A stretch of 16,593 bases of DNA from Verrucomicrobiota bacterium (lineage in GTDB: Bacteria; Verrucomicrobiota; Verrucomicrobiia; Opitutales; Opitutaceae): the NCBI GenBank assembly GCA_023391285.1, contig JAEWBF010000110.1:1-16593 (forward strand), written 5' to 3'. Below, piece after piece: positions 6,343 to 14,761 of this stretch; position 1 is the stretch's first letter; each line of letters begins with the position of its first letter. The notes beneath the pieces were generated by a model. The model saw only the letters and a list, made by a program, of their open reading frames with translations, had not been told where the DNA came from and made no database searches. The position numbers and the translations under genes are program-made.

Positions 6343-7128
6343 CTACTGGTTCTCCGTCACCGTGATCACGAACGGCTGCATCATTCGCACATTCACTTTC
6401 CGTCCACCTTTCGTCCCCGGCCGAAACTTCCATTTCGACATCGCCACCAACGCCGCCTCGTCCAGCCGTCGGTCCGATGACTGTGCGATATACGGATTCA
6501 CCACGCGCCCCTGCGTATCGACGATGAAGCCCACCGCGACCGTCACCCGCATCCCGACGTCGCGCATCGACACGGGCACCGTCGGCGCGATCGACACGGT
6601 TGGCTCCGGCGGACGATCGAGATCCTTCAAATCGAAGATCTTTCCCATCCCTTCGCCGATTTTACCGCCGCGAAGGATGTTCGTCGGAATCGTCAGCGAC
6701 GAGGCCATCGCCAGATCCTGCTGCGGGACCAGACTCGAGTAATCGATCTCCTGCACAAACGCCGTCGAGAGATCCACCATCATCGGCACGTCCGCGAGCA
6801 TCGGCACCGACAGCCCCGCATCCACCGGCGTCTCATCGCCTTCGCTCGGCACCGGCTCCACCTCTTCCAATTCCTTCAAATCCGGCATCTGAAAAACCAC
6901 CGAGATCAATTCCTCCTCCACCACCTTCGCCTTGGGCGCCGGCTTCCGGTTGAAACCGAACAACACCACCCCGTGAAACGTCACCGACACCGCGACCGCG
7001 AACCAAAGCGTGAGCTTCGATCGCTTCTTCGCATCGTAGCGCGCCGCGCTCGTTGCCCCAGCCCTTCGTCGCGCCGGGATCGCGCGAGGAGGTTCCTCGA
7101 TGACCGCTGTAGTGAGGTTCCTGGCCAT
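6343..7128 (-). CDS. TonB-family energy transducer protein
   Basis: Inner-membrane-anchored periplasmic protein that would pass energy from an ExbB/ExbD motor to outer-membrane receptors. It has a basic cytoplasmic N-terminus (1-39) and a single helix LTLWFAVAVSVTFHGVVLF (39-57). That helix carries His52 at the position of the functional His of E. coli TonB. An acidic region follows (KAKVVEEEL to DET), then a linker, then a TonB C-terminal domain (about 178-258) with VGFIVDTQGRVVNPYIAQSSD, LDEAALVAMSKWKFRPGTKGG. The usual long Pro-Lys/Glu-Pro spacer is absent. No exbB or exbD is in the window. The start is supported by a TATAGT box ending 5 bases before the ATG, which would give a leaderless transcript. 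It is the first of the minus-strand series leading into the pterin genes, 76 bases upstream of the PTPS-like gene; co-transcription is possible. Confidence 0.88.
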   Translation of the reverse strand: MARNLTTAVIEEPPRAIPARRRAGATSAARYDAKKRSKLTLWFAVAVSVTFHGVVLFGFNRKPAPKAKVVEEELISVVFQMPDLKELEEVEPVPSEGDETPVDAGLSVPMLADVPMMVDLSTAFVQEIDYSSLVPQQDLAMASSLTIPTNILRGGKIGEGMGKIFDLKDLDRPPEPTVSIAPTVPVSMRDVGMRVTVAVGFIVDTQGRVVNPYIAQSSDRRLDEAALVAMSKWKFRPGTKGGRKVNVRMMQPFVITVTENQ

Positions 7129-7133
7129 ACCCC

Positions 7134-7139
7134 ACTATA
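7134..7139 (-). promoter_or_regulatory. Candidate -10 box for the TonB-family gene
   Basis: The minus strand reads TATAGT (5 of 6 matches to TATAAT), then GGGGT, then ATG. Transcription would begin at about the first base of the start codon, giving a leaderless message. No good -35 is visible at the right distance, so the call rests on the -10 alone. Confidence 0.35.
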
Positions 7140-7264
7140 GGCACACCATCCCACCGCACCTTCGCATCGCTTGCCAAATATGCCGCATTCATTGTGCGCC
7201 CCGCCACCTGGGCCGCAGCGTTTCCGCCATTGCCTTCCCAGTGCCGCCACCAACCGTCCCAGCC

Positions 7265-7573
7265 ATGTATGAACTCGCGCTGACCGGCGCCCAAAAATCG
7301 CACCTCCGCGGCATCGGCCAAACCCTCGAGCCCGCCTTGAAACTCGGCAAAAGCGGCCTCACCCCCGCCTTCTTCACCGAACTGCAAAAACTCCTTCGCG
7401 CCCACGAGCTCGTGAAACTCCGCTTCCTCGGCCTCGACCGACACGAGCGGGCCGCCCTCTGCGACCAAATCGCCGACGAAGGCCGCTGCCTCTGCATCGG
7501 CGCCGTCGGCCACACCGCCCTCTTTTACCGCCAACACCCCGAGCCCGCCGAGCGCACGACCCCTCTCCCCTAA
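7265..7573 (+). CDS. yhbY: YhbY family RNA-binding protein (CRM domain)
   Basis: Small ribosome-assembly-associated protein made of a single CRS1-YhbY (CRM) RNA-binding domain. The 102 residues start MYELALTGAQKSHLRGIGQT. They carry the conserved loop LKLGKSGLT (GxxG at 28-31, compare GSNGLT in E. coli YhbY), then a helix with LLRAHELVKLRF (compare HHELIKVKI) and the closing strand VGHTALFYRQ (compare IGKTLVLYRP). The frame is open upstream to 7100, but those residues show no family similarity and overlap the divergent TonB-family gene, so I chose the ATG at 7265. No Shine-Dalgarno is seen. Its upstream 136 bases are shared with the divergent gene. It converges on the Sel1-repeat gene across a 37-base gap with a hairpin. 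Confidence 0.93.
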   Translation: MYELALTGAQKSHLRGIGQTLEPALKLGKSGLTPAFFTELQKLLRAHELVKLRFLGLDRHERAALCDQIADEGRCLCIGAVGHTALFYRQHPEPAERTTPLP

Positions 7574-7587
7574 TTCCTCCGGTGGAG

Positions 7588-7607
7588 GCGCGGTGCCCCC
7601 ACCGCGC
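7588..7607. terminator. Hairpin between convergent yhbY and the Sel1-repeat gene
   Basis: A perfect 8-base stem, GCGCGGTG against CACCGCGC, has a CCCC loop and fills the short gap between the two stops. It could stop transcription from both sides, but there is no T-run on either strand. The sequence GGTGGAGGCGCGGTG may equally be a dispersed palindromic repeat. Confidence 0.5.
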
Positions 7608-7610
7608 TTG

Positions 7611-10600
7611 CTACTTCCCCGCCGGCCGCGGCCCCTTCCCACTCAGCTGCAATTGCAGCCGCTCCACCGCCGGCGCCACCTGCTGCACGCCCGCCTTCAG
7701 CGCCGCTTCATACCACTTCAGCGCCTCCTTCGCATCCGCCGCGATAACCGGCTTTCCACCCGCAGCCACCGGAAATCCTTTTTCATAGATTTCTCCTAAC
7801 ACCGCAGCCCCCGCAGGCACTCCCGCCGCCGCCGCCTTCTTCAGATACTCAACTCCGCGCACCGGATCCGCCGGCAGCTCCGGCAATCCCGTCATCAACG
7901 CCCGCCCGATCTCGAACTGCGCCGGTCCCACCCCCCAATCCGCCGCGGTATTCACGAGTTTAATGCCGCGCACTTTGTCCGCCGGCAACACCGTCCCTTG
8001 ATACAGCAGCATCCCGATCTGATGCTTCGTCTCCGGATTCACGTTCTCTGCGTCCGCGGCCAGCTCGGCCAACAAAGCCCGGCCCCGCTCCGGCTCCGCC
8101 GCAAACCCCAACGCTCCCTGCATCACCGCCAGCGCATAATCGAGCCTCGCGCTGCCGTATCCTCCCTCCGCCGCCGATTTCAAAAGTTCGCGCGCCCGCG
8201 CTTCGTTCTTCGGCACCCCATGCAGTCCCTGCATCAAGATGAGCGCGAGACGATGCTGGTTCCACGCCGATGCCGTCTCTGCTTTCCCCGCCGCAGCCTG
8301 AATCAGCCTCACCACCTCTCGTCCTTTGCCTTGCAACGCTGCAGTCAGCGCGTCCTCCAACAACTGATCCGCCGTCCGTCCGCTCGCCGGAGTCGCCGCT
8401 GTCCCCTCCGCCGGCTGCGCACTTACCGAACCTTCCAATTCCGCCAGCCGCGTCTTCCCGAAACTTCCCAAATTTCCGTCCGCGCCGTCGATCTCGACCA
8501 GCTTCCGATAAGCCTCCTTCGCCCCTTCCACATCCTTCGAATCGTCGAGCGCTCCCGCCAACTCGAGCCATACCATCGCACTCCGCGGTTCCTCCGCGGC
8601 CTTCTTTCGCAACAGCGGAATCGCCTCATCAAACTTCCCCGCACGCGCCAACATCTGCGCCTGCCAAAAACGCGCCGGTTCATCCCCCGCATCCGCCGCC
8701 TTTCCATACCACGCCGCCGCCTCGGCATAATTGTTCTCGTCCTTCAACTTCGTGCCGAGCGTCGACATCGCATGGCGATTCCCCGCCTCCGCCGCCTTGC
8801 GATACCACTCCATCGCTTTCGCCAAATCCTTCGGCACGCCGCGCCCATACTCGTGCATTACACCAAGTCCGTTCATCGCTGACGCATCTCCCGACGCGAC
8901 CGCCTTCTCGTAAGCCGCATTCGCCCGCGCGTAATCCGTCGCGATTCCCGTATCGTTATACGTGTAGTGCTGCAGGTCGCCCGCTTCCCGCCATGCCGAC
9001 GCATCGCCCGCCGCCCCCGCTTTCTCGAGCCACGCCAGCCGCTGCGCCCCGTCCTTCTTCACGCCGTGCCCGTTCGCATAGTGCCGCGCGAGCGCGCGCA
9101 TCGCCTCCGCATTTCCTTTCGCCGCCGCGATCTCGTAATACCCGATCGCCTTCCCATCCCGCTGCCGCACGCCGCGTCCGCTCGCGTATCCATTTCCCAA
9201 CTTCAACGCCGCCTCGGCATCACCCGCCTTCGCCGCCGCCTCGAGTTTCGCGACTTCTGCCGCGCTCCACAAAGGCACCTCCGGCGCCAGCGCCGCCATC
9301 TTCGCCCGCGCCCCTTTCGTCCGCGGCTCCAGCTCAAACGCATCCAGGTGCACGTTCGCCACGTCCGCGAGTTTTCCACCGCGCCGAATCATCTCCCGTG
9401 CCCACCGCAGCGTCGCCTCGTCAGCACTGCTGAGCGACCACGCCACCGGCCCGCCCGTCGATTTGCTGAAGCTATAAAAGAACGCCACGTCCCGCCCCGG
9501 ATTGTAATAGATGTCCTCCAGCGTCCCTTCCGCCGCCCGCGCCGCCGCCTCGATCATCCAATACTCCGCTTCCGCATAATTCGCCGCCAGCGCCGTGTCG
9601 CTCGAAGCGATAAACTCCATCGCCAACTCGCGCATCGCCCGCGGCTCGCCCGCCTCGGCCGCTTGAAACAACAACTCCGCCCGTCGCACGAAATCGTTTT
9701 TCGTCTTATCGACATTGTGCCGCAACCCATCCGCTACGAGCCAGTAACCGCGCACATACTTCGCCTCTTCCACTTCCCTGATCAACTCGTCCCGCGACAC
9801 CTCCGGCCGCGGCCCATGTTTCAACTCCGCCTCCGGAATCTCCATCACGAGCTGATACAGCGCCACGCCATCACCCGCCGCCGCCTTCGCCCGCAATTCC
9901 GGCGAGTCCACCACCCTCGCCACGCGCCCCACCTGCGCCCGCCGCGCCTCGACCGCCGCTTTCGCCATCTCATACGTCCAAGCGCCCGCGCCTTGATACA
10001 CATTCTCGTGCAAGGTCTGGCTCAACGGACTGAAGTCCTCCACCAACCGCCCTTCCGGCGTGTTCAACAACCGCCTTAGCTCGAGCGCCGTAAACGCCTG
10101 CTCGAGCTTGTCCGCCTTGATCGCCTGCGACAACGCACTCTGATTCGCCCCCTCCTTCAACGCCGCCCGCACGTCCTCCGGCGTCCACGGCCGATTCTTC
10201 CGCAGCTCCTTCGCCGTTCTCCCGCTCGCCGCGCCCGTCGGCGTCGCTGTCGGCGCACTCGCCACCCCATCAATCTGATCGCGCAGCTTCTTCATCTCCC
10301 GCTGCGATGCCACCAAATCATACATCGCCAGCGACGGCTCCAACATCCTGACCATCATCTCTCCCGCCGATTCGCCATGATCGGCCGCCTTCTGATACCA
10401 CTCGATCGCTTTGCGCACATTCTCCTCCACGCCCATCCCTTCCTCGTAAAACTTGCCGAGCGACATCATCGCCGCCGTGCTGCCCTCCGCCGCGGTTTTC
10501 TCATACCAAACCAAAGCCTCCTCATAGTCGCCGTCCGCCTCGGCTTTCTTGCCCTTTTGATAATCGTCCCACGCGACGAGCCGCGGCTTCAACCGATCCA

Positions 10601-13600
10601 CCGACGCCTTCGCGTCCTTATGTCCCACCGCCGCCGCCTTCTCGAACCACGCCATCGCCGCCGGCAAATCAAAGGGCACGCCCTCCCCCTTCTCGTGCAG
10701 CACGCCGAGGTTATTCATCGCCGTCGTGCTTCCCAACTCCGCCGCCTCCTCCCATGCGGCCACCGCATCCTCGAACTTTTTTTCCTGATACGCCGCATAC
10801 CCGCGATCAAACGCCAGGTTTTGCTTCGCCCGCGCGATGTCCTTCGTCGCAATATTCGCCTGCTTCGCCTCCGCGCGTTCGAACCACGCCAGCGCCTTCG
10901 CGTGATCCTTCGGCACCCCTTGGCCCCGCTCATGGAGCATTCCGAGATTCACCATCGCCGCCGGATCCCCCGCCTCCGCCCCTTCTTCCCAGGCCGCCAA
11001 CGCATCTGAAAACCGCTTCTCTTTATACGCCGCCAAGCCGCGATCGAAAAGTTCCTCCACGCTCGGTTTTCCCCCGCGCGCAATGTAATCCAACCCATCC
11101 TGCGCCGCCCGACTTCCGGCCGCTTTCGCCTGCGTGAGCCACGTCTTCGCTTCGTCCAAATTCTGCGGAATCTTCCCGCCCTCGAGATAAGCCGCCCCCA
11201 GGAACAACATCGCGTCCGCGTTTCCCCACTCCGCCACTTTCTTGGCAAACACCATCGCCTCCTCGACCCGTCCCGCCTGCCACGAGGTCCGCGCACGATC
11301 CATAAGTTGCGCCGTCGCCACCGCAATCTGCTCCCGCGCCGGCGCATGCCCCGCGTCCGCCGCCCGCTCATACCACCGCAACGCACCTTCGACATCGTGC
11401 GCCGCGTGATTCCCCAAGAGATACCGCGCAATCTCCATCTGCTTCGCCACGTCCCCCGCCTCCGCTCCCGGAATCAGATGCTGAATCGGCCCGAGCGCCT
11501 GCTGCTTCGCATTAAACGCCGCCGACACCTGCTGCCCATGCGCCTTGATCGCAGCTACCAGATTGGACGGCACCACCCGATTCATCACCGCCGCATCGAA
11601 CGCCAGCGAATCCACCGCCAGCGCATAAGCGCCCGCTTCGTTCACCCGCTCCTGCATTTTCGGAATCAACGCCGCAAACACCCGCTCACTGATGCGAACC
11701 TTGTTCTGCCCATTGCCCCAATCCAGTTGCGCGATCGTTCGCGAAAACTCCCGCACCGCCTTCTCCCGCTCCGCCAAACTGATCGACGCCACAAAATCCG
11801 CCTCCAGCTTCCGCTGCGCCTCCACAAATTTCGCCTGCTCCGCCGCCTTCGCTTCCACCGCCTTCGCCGCCGCGATCCGCGCCTCCTCCGCCTTCGCCTC
11901 CGGATGACCCGCGACCGCCGCCCGCATCAACCACTCGCCCGCTTTCTTTTCATCCGGCGCCGCACCCGCGACGCCTTTCGCATACATCTGCCGCAGCCGC
12001 CACATCACCTCCGGATTGTTCGCGCGCGCCTCGGCTTCGAACAACTCCGCCGCCCACGTCTCGTTCTGCTCCACGCCGTCACCGCTCGCCAACAGTTCCG
12101 CGAGCCGCAACCGCGCCGCGCTCAATCCCGCCGCCGCCGTGTTTTCGAGATATTTCATCCCTTCCGCCACATTGCGCTTCGGCGACGCCGGATCCGTCAG
12201 CGCCAGCCCCAGACTCTCCTGCGCTTCCAAACGCCCCGCCGCCGCCGCCCGCTCCCGCCACAGCACAAACGCCGCCTCGTCCTTCGGCATCCCGTCCTGA
12301 CCTTTTGAATACCGCACCGCAATCTGCCACTGCGCCCAATCCCCGCCGCGCAACGCATCCACATACATTTCCCGCAAGGCCTCCGGCACATGCTCCGGCA
12401 CCTCCTTCGCCAGTCGCGCCGACTCCTCCTCGCGGTCGATGTTTTCCAACACGAAGACCGCGTCCTGCATGCCCTTCCCCACCGCCTCGCGCGCCCACTT
12501 TCGCGCCAGCGCAAAATCCAACACACCCACGTCCGCCGCCGACGCCAGCATCGCCGCCTGCATCATCGCATACCCATCTCCCTGCTCCGCCGCCTTCACA
12601 TACCACGCCAGCGCTTCCTTCAGGTTTTTCTCGACGACCGCGCCCGACTCCAACTCCTGCGCGAGCCGCCTCTGCGCATCGCCGTAACCGAGCTCCGCCG
12701 CCAAGCGGTAATAACGCATCGCCTCCGCCGGATTCCGCTCCCCTTGCGCATAGTCATCACTCATCGCTCCCAGCCAGAAAAACGCCTCCGCCCGCTTCTT
12801 CGCCGCCGCTTTCTCCAACCACCGTTTCGCTTCCGCAAAATCCGCGTCCATGCCATTCGCGGTCACATAACGCATCCCGAGTTCCGCCTCCGCCTCCGCA
12901 TTCCCCTGCTCCGCCGCTTTCCGCCACCACCCCAACGCCGCACCGTCATCCGCGAAAATCCCGTCGCCGCCCCACTGCAGCTTCTTCGCCAGCGCCACCT
13001 GCGCATCCACCTTCCCCGCTTCAGCCTCCGCCTTCAACTTCTGCACCTCCGGCGACGCCGCCAACAACTTCGCCTCCAATTCCGGATCCGCCTCTCTCAA
13101 CTCTCCGAGTTTCTCTTCCGCATCCTCACGCCCCCCATCCCACGCCCGTTGCAGCCATCGCACCGCCGCCACCACGTCCTTCTTCGTTCCGAGTCCGTCC
13201 GCATACGCCACCCCCGCGAAATACATCCCATCCCCATCTCCCGCGTCCGCCGCCTTCAGATACCACTCGAGCGCCTTCACCAGATTTTTCCGCGTTCCCA
13301 CCGCGTCCGCGTGCATCCCGCCCACTTCCACTTGCGCCGCCGCCATTCCCGCTTCCGCCGCCCGCGACATCCATGAAAACGCCTGCGCCGCGTCCACCTC
13401 CACGCCGCGACCTTCCTTGAACATCCCCGCTATCTGAAACGCCGCATACGCATTCCCTTTCGCCGCCGCCTTCTCATACCACGCCCGCGCCTGCGCATGA
13501 TCCTGCTCCGTCTCACCATCGTTCCCCCAGTCATACCGCTGCGCCACCTCCGCCATCGCTTGCACATCACCGGCGTCCGCCTTCGCGCGCAGCTCCGCCA

Positions 13601-13706
13601 GCGTCGGGAGCGTCCCTTCATCCTGCTGCGCCCTCCCCATCGAACCCACCACGCACAACAACGCACACACCACACCCGCCATCCGGCGGAAACAAGGGAA
13701 GTTCAT
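7611..13706 (-). CDS. Giant exported Sel1-like-repeat protein
   Basis: A helical-repeat scaffold protein of about 2030 residues. Sel1-like repeats are TPR relatives that mediate protein-protein contacts; no enzyme domain is visible. Numbering from the upstream ATG at 13748, the likely start is Met15, because MNFPCFRRMAGVVCALLCVVGSMGRAQQ is a good signal peptide. About 30 or more units of the type ALEWYLKAADAGD...A...LG..Y..G.GV follow. The WY motifs recur at strict 36-residue steps (88, 123, 159, 195; 271, 307, 343, 379, 415). Non-repeat segments interrupt them: an Ala/Lys/Glu-rich coiled-coil-like stretch (about 610-760), a region with a Thr/Pro/Ala linker (about 1140-1290), and another linker at about 1772-1796. 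No lipobox or C-terminal anchor is seen, so it is probably periplasmic. Most family members are a few hundred residues, so the length is exceptional. It diverges from the GYF_2-RDD gene and converges with yhbY. Partner and role are unknown. Confidence 0.93.
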   Translation of the reverse strand: MNFPCFRRMAGVVCALLCVVGSMGRAQQDEGTLPTLAELRAKADAGDVQAMAEVAQRYDWGNDGETEQDHAQARAWYEKAAAKGNAYAAFQIAGMFKEGRGVEVDAAQAFSWMSRAAEAGMAAAQVEVGGMHADAVGTRKNLVKALEWYLKAADAGDGDGMYFAGVAYADGLGTKKDVVAAVRWLQRAWDGGREDAEEKLGELREADPELEAKLLAASPEVQKLKAEAEAGKVDAQVALAKKLQWGGDGIFADDGAALGWWRKAAEQGNAEAEAELGMRYVTANGMDADFAEAKRWLEKAAAKKRAEAFFWLGAMSDDYAQGERNPAEAMRYYRLAAELGYGDAQRRLAQELESGAVVEKNLKEALAWYVKAAEQGDGYAMMQAAMLASAADVGVLDFALARKWAREAVGKGMQDAVFVLENIDREEESARLAKEVPEHVPEALREMYVDALRGGDWAQWQIAVRYSKGQDGMPKDEAAFVLWRERAAAAGRLEAQESLGLALTDPASPKRNVAEGMKYLENTAAAGLSAARLRLAELLASGDGVEQNETWAAELFEAEARANNPEVMWRLRQMYAKGVAGAAPDEKKAGEWLMRAAVAGHPEAKAEEARIAAAKAVEAKAAEQAKFVEAQRKLEADFVASISLAEREKAVREFSRTIAQLDWGNGQNKVRISERVFAALIPKMQERVNEAGAYALAVDSLAFDAAVMNRVVPSNLVAAIKAHGQQVSAAFNAKQQALGPIQHLIPGAEAGDVAKQMEIARYLLGNHAAHDVEGALRWYERAADAGHAPAREQIAVATAQLMDRARTSWQAGRVEEAMVFAKKVAEWGNADAMLFLGAAYLEGGKIPQNLDEAKTWLTQAKAAGSRAAQDGLDYIARGGKPSVEELFDRGLAAYKEKRFSDALAAWEEGAEAGDPAAMVNLGMLHERGQGVPKDHAKALAWFERAEAKQANIATKDIARAKQNLAFDRGYAAYQEKKFEDAVAAWEEAAELGSTTAMNNLGVLHEKGEGVPFDLPAAMAWFEKAAAVGHKDAKASVDRLKPRLVAWDDYQKGKKAEADGDYEEALVWYEKTAAEGSTAAMMSLGKFYEEGMGVEENVRKAIEWYQKAADHGESAGEMMVRMLEPSLAMYDLVASQREMKKLRDQIDGVASAPTATPTGAASGRTAKELRKNRPWTPEDVRAALKEGANQSALSQAIKADKLEQAFTALELRRLLNTPEGRLVEDFSPLSQTLHENVYQGAGAWTYEMAKAAVEARRAQVGRVARVVDSPELRAKAAAGDGVALYQLVMEIPEAELKHGPRPEVSRDELIREVEEAKYVRGYWLVADGLRHNVDKTKNDFVRRAELLFQAAEAGEPRAMRELAMEFIASSDTALAANYAEAEYWMIEAAARAAEGTLEDIYYNPGRDVAFFYSFSKSTGGPVAWSLSSADEATLRWAREMIRRGGKLADVANVHLDAFELEPRTKGARAKMAALAPEVPLWSAAEVAKLEAAAKAGDAEAALKLGNGYASGRGVRQRDGKAIGYYEIAAAKGNAEAMRALARHYANGHGVKKDGAQRLAWLEKAGAAGDASAWREAGDLQHYTYNDTGIATDYARANAAYEKAVASGDASAMNGLGVMHEYGRGVPKDLAKAMEWYRKAAEAGNRHAMSTLGTKLKDENNYAEAAAWYGKAADAGDEPARFWQAQMLARAGKFDEAIPLLRKKAAEEPRSAMVWLELAGALDDSKDVEGAKEAYRKLVEIDGADGNLGSFGKTRLAELEGSVSAQPAEGTAATPASGRTADQLLEDALTAALQGKGREVVRLIQAAAGKAETASAWNQHRLALILMQGLHGVPKNEARARELLKSAAEGGYGSARLDYALAVMQGALGFAAEPERGRALLAELAADAENVNPETKHQIGMLLYQGTVLPADKVRGIKLVNTAADWGVGPAQFEIGRALMTGLPELPADPVRGVEYLKKAAAAGVPAGAAVLGEIYEKGFPVAAGGKPVIAADAKEALKWYEAALKAGVQQVAPAVERLQLQLSGKGPRPAGK
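10335..11048 (-). repeat. Three tandem ~80-residue modules inside the Sel1-repeat gene
   Basis: Modules begin at residues 901, 980 and 1063 (11048, 10811 and 10562 in the window). Each starts with a TPR-like helix pair (FDRGLAAYKEKRFSDALAAW, FDRGYAAYQEKKFEDAVAAW, YQKGKKAEADGDYEEALVWY). A Sel1 unit follows, containing AMVNLGMLHERGQGV, AMNNLGVLHEKGEGV or AMMSLGKFYEEGMGV and a W-F/Y-x-K/R-A helix. The first two modules are very similar and the third has diverged, which points to stepwise internal duplication. Confidence 0.75.
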
Positions 13707-13776
13707 GAAGGGGAAAAAGGGAAGCCGACGCCCCTCGCTCTGCCGCATCCGTCGCCTGCCCGCAAGCCGCCTCGCT

Positions 13777-13792
13777 TACGCAATTCTGCGTA
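13777..13792. promoter_or_regulatory. Palindrome between divergent genes
   Basis: TACGCA and TGCGTA flank a 4-base centre, ATTC, in the region between the Sel1-repeat gene and the GYF_2-RDD gene. It lies about 70-85 bases before the chosen start of the former and about 85-100 before the latter, so it could be a shared operator. It could also be a small hairpin; the evidence is symmetry and position only. Confidence 0.3.
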
Positions 13793-13875
13793 GTCTCACC
13801 ACGACACCCAACCGTGCCTTTCTTTCCCCTTCCCCCCAATTGACGCCCCGCCCTCCCCTCGCTTCTTTCCCGCGC

Positions 13876-14625
13876 ATGTTCACCATCATCGGCGGCGACG
13901 GAAAAGAATACGGTCCAGCCAGCGTCGAACAAATCCGCGCCTGGATCGCCGGCGGTCGCGCCAACTTCGAAACCCGCGCCAAACTCGTCGGCACCGACGA
14001 CTGGCGCACGCTCGGCGACTTCCCCGAGTTCAACCCCGCCGCCGGCGCTCCCCCGCTCATTCCCACGCTGCCCACCAGCGCTCCACCGCTTCCTTCCTCA
14101 ATCACCGCCACCGCCGCTCCCATCGATCTCGCCGAACGCGGCCCGCGTCTCCTCGCGCGTTTCATCGACTGGACGCTCGAAATCCTCTGCTGCCTTCCCG
14201 GCCTCCTCATCCTCGGCCCCGAATTCGCCGAAGTCGTCCGGGCCGGCATGCAAGGCATCGAGCCCGACCCCGAGCAATTCGACATGATGCGCCTGGGCCT
14301 CGGAGGCCTCGTCACCTTCGCCGGCTGGCTCATTCTCCTCATCGTTCAAGTCCTCCTGCTCAGCACCCGCAGCCAGTCGATCGGCAAAATCATCGCCAAA
14401 GTCCGCGTTGCCCGCCTCGACGGCACCAAACCCGGCTTCCTCTACGCCTGGCTCCTCCGCGAAGCACTCATCACCTTCGGCGGCGTCATCCTCAGCTTCC
14501 TGCCCATCATCGGCCCCTTCCTCTTCCGCCCCGCCTTTCACCTTACCGATTGGTGCCTCATCTTCCGCGACGATCGTCGCTGCCTCCACGATCTCATCGC
14601 CGGCACCCACGTCGTCAAAGCCTGA
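13876..14625 (+). CDS. GYF_2 domain and RDD family membrane protein
   Basis: A 249-residue membrane protein. Residues 1-52 form a GYF_2 domain (MFTIIGGDGKEYGPASVEQI, RAWIAGGR, WRTLGDFPEF), a small module thought to bind peptide or protein partners. A Pro/Thr/Ala linker (53-80) leads to an RDD domain. This has its namesake Arg near residue 91 (RLLARFIDW), helices at about 102-115, 140-163 and 195-218, and the end RDDRRCLHDLIAGTHVVKA with the conserved Asp residues. RDD proteins are often linked to transport; the best-studied cases act as ion exchangers, but no substrate can be given here. The frame is open back to 13705, but the extra residues lack any domain and overlap the divergent gene, so the ATG at 13876 is preferred. 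No Shine-Dalgarno is present. TTGACG at 13840-13845 is a possible -35 with a weak -10 right before the start. Confidence 0.9.
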   Translation: MFTIIGGDGKEYGPASVEQIRAWIAGGRANFETRAKLVGTDDWRTLGDFPEFNPAAGAPPLIPTLPTSAPPLPSSITATAAPIDLAERGPRLLARFIDWTLEILCCLPGLLILGPEFAEVVRAGMQGIEPDPEQFDMMRLGLGGLVTFAGWLILLIVQVLLLSTRSQSIGKIIAKVRVARLDGTKPGFLYAWLLREALITFGGVILSFLPIIGPFLFRPAFHLTDWCLIFRDDRRCLHDLIAGTHVVKA

Positions 14626-14669
14626 CCCTCCCATCGTAGCGGAACGCAGCAGCGTTTCGCCCCAAGTAG

Positions 14670-14690
14670 GTTGCGCGCTCGCCGCGCAAC
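14670..14690. terminator. Hairpin between convergent RDD and dehydrogenase genes
   Basis: A perfect 8-base stem, GTTGCGCG (14670-14677) against CGCGCAAC (14683-14690), has a 5-base loop. It lies in the 136-base gap between the two stops. It lacks a T-run, so it may be a bidirectional terminator or a palindromic repeat. The rest of the gap (GTAGCGGAACGCAGCAGCG, GGCTACGAGCGGCAGCG) looks like further dispersed repeat sequence and has no gene. Confidence 0.45.
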
Positions 14691-14761
14691 TCATCTCCTG
14701 CGAGCGCCCCGCGAGCCGTATTCAGAACGTGGCTACGAGCGGCAGCGAGTGGCGAGGGTGA

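Noticed and set aside
7100..7264. N-terminal extension of YhbY
   Set aside because: Overlaps the divergent TonB-family start and adds residues with no CRM-domain similarity.
6833..7642. 269-residue minus-strand open frame
   Set aside because: Gly-rich shadow overlapping the TonB-family gene, yhbY and the end of the Sel1-repeat gene.
8967..13420. Several long plus-strand open frames (8967-10079, 11307-12308, 12305-13420 and others)
   Set aside because: Low-complexity Arg/Pro/Ala/His shadows of the Sel1-repeat gene, caused by high G+C at third positions.
13705..13875. N-terminal extension of the GYF_2-RDD protein
   Set aside because: GYF_2 domains start right at MFTIIGGDGKEYGP; the extension is Arg/Pro-rich and overlaps the divergent gene.
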